Origin: Willaertia magna
Taxonomy: Eukaryota > Heterolobosea > Eutetramitea > Acrasida > Naegleriidae
Direction of reading: 5' to 3'
DNA length: 10,765 nucleotides
NCBI GenBank assembly: GCA_902984215.1
Contig: CADWAF010000670.1
Coordinates: 1-10,765, forward strand
The notes below the pieces were generated by a model. That model was not told the DNA's origin. It worked only from the letters and a program-made list of their open reading frames with translations, and did not search any database. This document shows, one piece after another, positions 7,222 through 10,765 of the stretch (the stretch's first letter is position 1; the number at the start of each line of letters is the position of its first letter). Made by a program: the position numbers and the translations under genes.

Positions 7222-7273
7222 CAATACTTTTCTCAAAGTTGTAAGTTTTTCTTTTAAAGAAGAGAAAGTATTG
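7222..7273. repeat. Inverted repeat, 12-13 bp arms
   Basis: CAATACTTTTCTC (7222-7234) is the reverse complement of GAGAAAGTATTG (7262-7273) apart from one extra T. The 27-nt spacer contains the near-palindrome TTCTTTTAAAGAA. It sits in the divergent promoter region and could be a regulatory site pair or a hairpin in a leader transcript. Confidence 0.55.
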
Positions 7274-7336
7274 TAATTTTTTTTTTAGAGCTTATTACAA
7301 TTCTATTTTTATAAATTTGTTTGAAGTGTTGTTTAC

Positions 7337-7517
7337 GTAAATTTAGTGGTTGTTATTGGTTGGATGAGTTAACTGTAGAATTTGTTAGGATCACTAAGCG
7401 CAAAGTCAGGTTAAGAGTGTTTTGCAGTGTTTTATTCTTCACACAAAAAGTCATGTCATTATCCAAAATTCAAATAAACAAAAACAATCCAACTACCTAT
7501 TCATATTTTTAACACAG
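7337..7517 (+). other. Speculative 5'-UTR intron of the carrier gene
   Basis: GTAAAT at 7337 is a fair donor. A T-rich tract ending TTTTTAACACAG at 7517, with a TTTTTAAC branch-like word, is a good acceptor. Splicing would remove both short upstream ORFs (7364 and 7453) from the leader before the ATG at 7651. This rests on splice motifs alone. Confidence 0.22.
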
Positions 7518-7650
7518 GTATTCCTTCTTCAATATCATCATCTACCCGAATATTGATTTACTTCTTAAAGAATTGCTATCTACCCATCCAGTTATTTCAC
7601 AAAACTAAACAAAACGCGTCTCACCTTTGTTTCATTTTTGTTTTTTAAAA

Positions 7651-8700
7651 ATGTCAACTGATATGAAGACTGTAAACACATCACTAGCCAACACTAGTAC
7701 TTCCATCAATAATAATAATAATAATAGTAAAACAACTTCAGCTCCAGTCTTTCTCAAATACTTCAGCGGAACAATTGCTGGTACTGTTTCTACATTACTT
7801 ACTCAACCTTTTGATGTCATTAAAACAAATCAAATTAAACTAGCTGGTGCTTTTTCTTCCGGCACTGCTACGGTTCCTATTGATAATCAAAGATTAGACA
7901 TGTTGAGGACTGCAACTAATATTTATAAAGATCAAGGAATAAAAGGTCTTTATAGAGGAACAGTTCCGACTTTTTGGAGAGTACTACCTGGTGCATTTAT
8001 CTATTATAATTTATTAAATTATGGTAAACAATTCATCCTTAAAGCTAAACAATTAAGAGCTTTAAGTAGTTCAGTCAACCCTATAGGCTTAACAAGTAAT
8101 AGTAGTTCAAATAAAACTACTATTGCTCTAGCAAATCTAAGGTTGACCCCAACAGAAAGTTTCATAACTGCAGCTTCTACTAGAGGATTCACTACCATTG
8201 TACTTTGTCCAATAACTGTAGTTAAAACAAGATTTGAATATAGCGCTGTTGAAATAAAAACTTCTTTCCTTTCCACTTTAGTTGATATCTATAAGAAAGA
8301 AGGAATAAAAGGTTTATTTTCAGGTTTGAATGCAACTATTATGAGAGATGCCTCAAATGCAGGTTTAAACTTTTTAATTTATAATCAAACAAGATATTTC
8401 TTAACAAACACTTTTTATAAAGGGAAAGAACATGAGATGGAAACGAATATAATTATAACATTACCTTCGGGAGCTACTGGAGGTGTTCTTTCAAGTTTAT
8501 TAACACATCCTTTTGATATGATCAGAACTAGACAACAATTACAATCTTCTTCTTATAAAGGGATTTTTGATGCAATAAGAACGATAACGAAGGAAGAAGG
8601 TTTAAAAACTTTATTTAGAGGAATATCAGCACGTTTAGTGAAAAGGGCTTTTGCAAGTGGTATTACTTGGTCAATACTTTCTTTACTTTCAGAAATTTAA
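7651..8700 (+). CDS. Mitochondrial carrier, SLC25A38/Hem25 type (probable glycine carrier)
   Basis: The protein has 349 residues; the start is the ATG after TTTTTTAAAA. It has three mitochondrial carrier repeats, each with its signature: PFDVIK (53-58), PITVVK (187-192) and PFDMIR (287-292). Matching IKGLYRG, IKGLFSG and LKTLFRG motifs follow on the matrix side. The second repeat is diagnostic: the CPITVVKTRFE segment, and later GLFSGLNATIMRDA and YNQTR, closely match SLC25A38 (yeast Hem25), the inner-membrane carrier linked to glycine import for 5-aminolevulinate and heme synthesis. Residues 1-32 form an Asn/Ser/Thr-rich extension encoded partly by an AAT microsatellite (about 7708-7725). 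A Ser/Asn-rich insertion (about 131-165) lengthens the protein beyond the usual ~300 residues. Both additions could be lineage-specific. The subfamily is assigned by motif memory. An amino-acid carrier of a neighbouring subfamily is the main alternative. Confidence 0.85.
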   Translation: MSTDMKTVNTSLANTSTSINNNNNNSKTTSAPVFLKYFSGTIAGTVSTLLTQPFDVIKTNQIKLAGAFSSGTATVPIDNQRLDMLRTATNIYKDQGIKGLYRGTVPTFWRVLPGAFIYYNLLNYGKQFILKAKQLRALSSSVNPIGLTSNSSSNKTTIALANLRLTPTESFITAASTRGFTTIVLCPITVVKTRFEYSAVEIKTSFLSTLVDIYKKEGIKGLFSGLNATIMRDASNAGLNFLIYNQTRYFLTNTFYKGKEHEMETNIIITLPSGATGGVLSSLLTHPFDMIRTRQQLQSSSYKGIFDAIRTITKEEGLKTLFRGISARLVKRAFASGITWSILSLLSEI

Positions 8701-8712
8701 ATTTTATTGAAC

Positions 8713-8723
8713 TTTTTGTAAAC
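8713..8723 (+). promoter_or_regulatory. T-rich TGTAA motif after carrier stop
   Basis: TTTTTGTAAAC begins 13 nt after the stop, and a second TTTTGTAA follows at 8747-8754. This is the clearest case of the possible 3'-end signal. The next gene's leader starts within about 100 nt. Confidence 0.35.
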
Positions 8724-8846
8724 TCAAGTCAACCTTACTATTGTTGTTTTGTAATATAAAACCAGCAGCGAATTTCGCGGTTAATGAAAAATGTTGAACA
8801 ACGTGCAAAAAGACTGTTGAACAAACAAACAACACACATCAAAAAA

Positions 8847-10022
8847 ATGGAAATTTTTAAAATTGAAACAACAAAACTAAAAACCAACAACAACAAAAAA
8901 CAACAACAACCATTAAAATCAATTGATTTTTATAAAAAAATAAAATTTATTAAATATGCCAGTAATCACATGATTGCAATAACAATGGAAAATGAAATTT
9001 ACATTTATGGAGATAATTTTTTTGGACAATTAGGAAATGAAATTGAAAATTTTAAAGAATTTACAAAACTTAAAAATAAAATTGGAAATATAATTTATTT
9101 AGATGTTTCCAATACTTGTACTTTAATTGTAAATGAAAGAAAGGAAGTTTTTATTTCTGGTTATTTAAAGGATTGTATAATGTGTAATAAATTTACAAAA
9201 ATAAATATTTTATTAAATGAAGATTTTAAAATGTTAAAATGTGGAATGAATGGAATATTTATTGTAATGAAGGATAATAGTTGTAATGAAAATTATGATA
9301 AAATTTTATATTTAAAACAAATTACAAAATTTAATGAAACGAATAAAAAAATGATAAATTTAAAACAAATTTTAATAGAATCAATTGGTACAAATATAGA
9401 AAATAAAGTTAAAACTTTACCAATAATTTACAATACTTTAGTAATATTAACAGAAAATGGGCAAGTATTTTATTGTAATTTAAATAATTTTATTACAAAA
9501 ACTAATATTTGTCCCAATCATCTCAAAAAAGCTGATTTTCCATTCATTGTAAAAGAAATTGCCAGTAATCAATTATCACTATTTTTATTGAGCCATAAAA
9601 ATAAAATATATAAATCTACAAATTTAGAAAATAATACAATAACTTGTGATAAAAAATTAAAAGAAAAAATTGAAAATATTTATACTTCTGACAATTATTT
9701 AGTTTGTAATACAAAATTTAATAATTTTTTATATATTTTTAATTATTTTGTAAAGAAACAAGAAAATAATCAATATTCCTTAATTAAATTAGATGAAAAT
9801 TTAAGAGGACAATATATTTATCCTATAGTTTTAAAGGATGAAATTTTTATTGTTACAAGTAATTATAAAATTAATGTTGAAAGAAACAGTTATATCATTC
9901 ACGTTGGTTTTTGTAAAAATTTATTTAAAAAAGTTGATACTGCTGAGTTGAGTGATATTATTATTATATTTTGTAACGACACTGTACAGAAGAAAAGAAA
10001 ACGTAGTGTTTATGAATATTAA
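8847..10022 (+). CDS. Degenerate RCC1-like protein ending at the start of a BTB domain
   Basis: The protein has 391 residues from the ATG at 8847, which I prefer for its ATCAAAAAA leader; an in-frame ATG at 8784 would add 21 Lys/Arg-rich residues. An Asn/Lys/Gln tract (14-21) precedes an RCC1-type blade at 37-65 (YASNHMIAITMENEIYIYGD, then FFGQLGNE). Weaker blades follow: EVFISGYL, MLKCGMNGIFIVM, LVILTENGQVFYC and EIASNQLSLFLLSHKNKIYK. The last 26 residues contain ELSDIIIIFCNDTV, which matches how BTB domains begin (compare SDIKLVLD in the gene at 4487), but the HK..L and Y.YTG parts are missing. The protein ends with a basic KKRKR cluster that could act as a nuclear signal. Base composition is much more AT-rich than the genes at 3337-8700, with codons dominated by AAA, AAT, ATT and TTA. 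It is probably a shortened, fast-evolving RCC1-BTB relative. Confidence 0.7.
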   Translation: MEIFKIETTKLKTNNNKKQQQPLKSIDFYKKIKFIKYASNHMIAITMENEIYIYGDNFFGQLGNEIENFKEFTKLKNKIGNIIYLDVSNTCTLIVNERKEVFISGYLKDCIMCNKFTKINILLNEDFKMLKCGMNGIFIVMKDNSCNENYDKILYLKQITKFNETNKKMINLKQILIESIGTNIENKVKTLPIIYNTLVILTENGQVFYCNLNNFITKTNICPNHLKKADFPFIVKEIASNQLSLFLLSHKNKIYKSTNLENNTITCDKKLKEKIENIYTSDNYLVCNTKFNNFLYIFNYFVKKQENNQYSLIKLDENLRGQYIYPIVLKDEIFIVTSNYKINVERNSYIIHVGFCKNLFKKVDTAELSDIIIIFCNDTVQKKRKRSVYEY

Positions 10023-10350
10023 TATTTATTAAAGGTTGGGATTATATATCGAAAATGTATTATCATTACAAAACAGTAAAATTTCCCAAATTATTATTTT
10101 TTCCCTTTTTGTAATCAGTTACAAAATTAATTATTTTTACTACAAAAGTAAACTCAAAAATTGACCAATCAATTAAATTATAGCAACAGATCACTATTGA
10201 ACACTAATAATAATAATATTTCATTATTTTTAAATAATTATTTTTATTTAAAAAAGGATTTTAAAAAATCTATAAATTTCTTGTCAACAAACCATTTTCA
10301 AAACAACAAAAATTAAAAACAAATTAAAAACAAATCAACAACAAATCAAA
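10023..10350. other. Intergenic region with hairpin and repeat leader
   Basis: There is no gene in these 328 bp. The left part holds the presumed 3' end of the RCC1-like gene with a hairpin (10107-10126). The middle is AT-rich, including TAATAATAATAATA near 10206. The right part, from about 10300, is an A/C-rich leader with an 11-bp tandem repeat running into the next ATG. Confidence 0.5.
10107..10126. repeat. Perfect 8-bp inverted repeat containing TGTAA on both strands
   Basis: TTTTGTAA (10107-10114), loop TCAG, then TTACAAAA (10119-10126). It lies 85 nt after the stop at 10022 and presents the same TTTTGTAA word to both strands, which would suit a 3'-end element. Confidence 0.5.
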
Positions 10351-10353
10351 ATG
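10310..10353 (+). repeat. 11-bp tandem repeat in leader, four units
   Basis: AAATTAAAAAC occurs twice (10310-10331). AAATCAACAAC (10332-10342) and AAATCAAAATG (10343-10353) follow, and the last unit contains the start codon. It is probably an unstructured, A-rich 5' leader. Confidence 0.6.
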
Positions 10354-10578
10354 AACAGAGAACATGGAGAATATGAAGCATCTACTCGTGGTGCAAAGGG
10401 TACCTTACACAACATTAAAGAAAAGATCCAACATCCATTCAGACATGATATGAGTACAAATAGTACTTATGAAAGTAAGGAAGTTAAAGATATTAATCAC
10501 AATGCAAATAAACTTACTGGAACAACTGCTACTAATCCAACTACCACAACTACAACCACTAATACTAGATTAATTTAA
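10351..10578 (+). CDS. Small hydrophilic, probably disordered protein
   Basis: The product has 75 residues, with an excellent A-rich start context. It has no hydrophobic core, signal peptide or membrane segment. The first half is charged, with Gly, His and Lys (EHGEYEASTRGAKGTLHNIK, EKIQHPFRHD). The second half is Ser/Asn/Thr-rich, ending in a poly-Thr tract and TRLI. The composition recalls hydrophilins or LEA-like stress proteins, but I recognise no defined family. Coding evidence is the clean start, the codon use and the TTTTGTAA motifs shortly after the stop. It could be abundant and stress- or stage-induced, but nothing in the sequence proves it. Confidence 0.6.
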   Translation: MNREHGEYEASTRGAKGTLHNIKEKIQHPFRHDMSTNSTYESKEVKDINHNANKLTGTTATNPTTTTTTTNTRLI

Positions 10579-10624
10579 ATGTGTTGTGCATTTGTTGTGC
10601 CTTTTTGCATTTTAATTATTGTTA

Positions 10625-10643
10625 TTTTGTAAATATTTTGTAA
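10625..10643 (+). promoter_or_regulatory. Paired TTTTGTAAA 3'-end motifs
   Basis: TTTTGTAAA appears twice, at 10625-10633 and 10636-10644, 47-66 nt after the stop at 10578. The second runs into AATAAA (10643-10648), the classical polyadenylation word. Confidence 0.35.
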
Positions 10644-10700
10644 ATAAAACAGTGAATGTTATTTGGTCATTTAGCATTTTTCTGCCCAAAACGTTTTGAT

Positions 10701-10765
10701 ATGTTTAGTTTACAAGCCTACGGTATGATCCCGGGATATAAAAAAATAACCAGTTTTTATTTACC
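10701..10765 (+). CDS. Possible 5' end of a gene running off the window
   Basis: An ATG at 10701, immediately after AAAACGTTTTGAT, opens a frame that stays open to the window end (21 codons: MFSLQAYGMIPGYKK and on). The stretch is richer in G and C than the surrounding intergenic DNA and includes the palindrome ATCCCGGGAT (10728-10737). The minus strand is also open at this edge in one frame, ending at a TAA within TTGTAA near 10712, so the 3' end of a leftward gene is an equal possibility. There is too little sequence to decide. Confidence 0.25.
   Translation, partial: MFSLQAYGMIPGYKKITSFYL

Larger units (their letters stand above)
7088..7650. promoter_or_regulatory. Divergent promoter and leader region
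   Basis: These 563 bp separate two start codons pointing away from each other, so both promoters must be here. It contains an ACGTTTTGATAT word (7147-7158), a palindrome AAAACGTTTT (7199-7208), a long inverted repeat (7222-7273) and an ACGCGT palindrome 31 bp before the carrier ATG (7614-7619). The right half, 7321-7517, is less AT-rich. It has short upstream ORFs: ATG AGT TAA at 7364, and a 19-codon ORF at 7453-7512 starting MSLSKIQ. I do not regard these as genes. Confidence 0.5.

Noticed and set aside
7321..7512. 63-codon plus-strand frame upstream of the carrier
   Set aside because: It begins with TTG rather than ATG, has no family resemblance, and may be partly intronic. Only a 19-codon upstream ORF (7453-7512) has an ATG.
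7614..7619. ACGCGT as a cell-cycle (MCB-like) promoter box before the carrier
   Set aside because: It is a single six-base palindrome with no support that yeast-type MBF regulation applies here.
7708..7725. AAT trinucleotide run as a stand-alone repeat element
   Set aside because: It is a short microsatellite encoding Asn inside the carrier's N-terminal extension.
8019..8276. Minus-strand open frame of 85 codons
   Set aside because: It is the antisense shadow of the mitochondrial carrier gene.

Overview
The window is eukaryotic nuclear DNA: it has a tRNA-Tyr gene with an intron at the canonical 37/38 position and internal A and B boxes, a split gene with a GTAAGT...AG intron, a mitochondrial carrier gene, and F-box and RCC1-BTB proteins. 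It is AT-rich and compact, uses the standard code, has A-rich leaders before start codons, few introns and Asn/Gln-rich tracts. My best guess is a free-living amoeba of the Heterolobosea (Naegleria-like). That assignment is an inference from style, not from a marker gene.

Layout. Positions 1-1320 are very AT-rich and hold no intact gene that I trust. They do hold coding remnants: a plus-strand fragment (299-541) broken by two frameshifts, a minus-strand fragment (600-791), and a minus-strand F-box gene (903-1320) with no start codon and a frameshift at an A7 run. A plus-strand F-box-like gene (1363-2020) faces that pseudogene head to head and switches reading frame in the middle, by an intron or an indel. 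The tRNA-Tyr gene (2263-2349) follows, then an intact F-box gene (2470-3333). This converges, with only 3 bp between stop codons, on a minus-strand two-exon gene for a probably mitochondrial helical protein (3337-4437). Just upstream of that gene on the same strand lies a large RCC1-BTB protein gene (4487-7087).

A 563-bp divergent promoter region with an inverted repeat separates the RCC1-BTB gene from an SLC25A38/Hem25-type mitochondrial carrier (7651-8700). Next comes a very AT-rich RCC1-like gene (8847-10022) whose product stops where a BTB domain would begin. After it are a small hydrophilic protein gene (10351-10578) and the possible start of another gene at the right edge.

The main theme is substrate adaptors for ubiquitin ligases: three F-box genes (SCF type), one full RCC1-BTB gene (CUL3 type) and one apparently truncated relative. 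Broken and frame-shifted copies cluster at the left end, while the conserved housekeeping-type genes (3337-8700) read cleanly. This looks like birth-and-death evolution of an adaptor family beside stable genes. The two probable mitochondrial genes have no evident functional link to the adaptors. I found no mobile element, CRISPR array, rRNA or obviously new multi-gene system.
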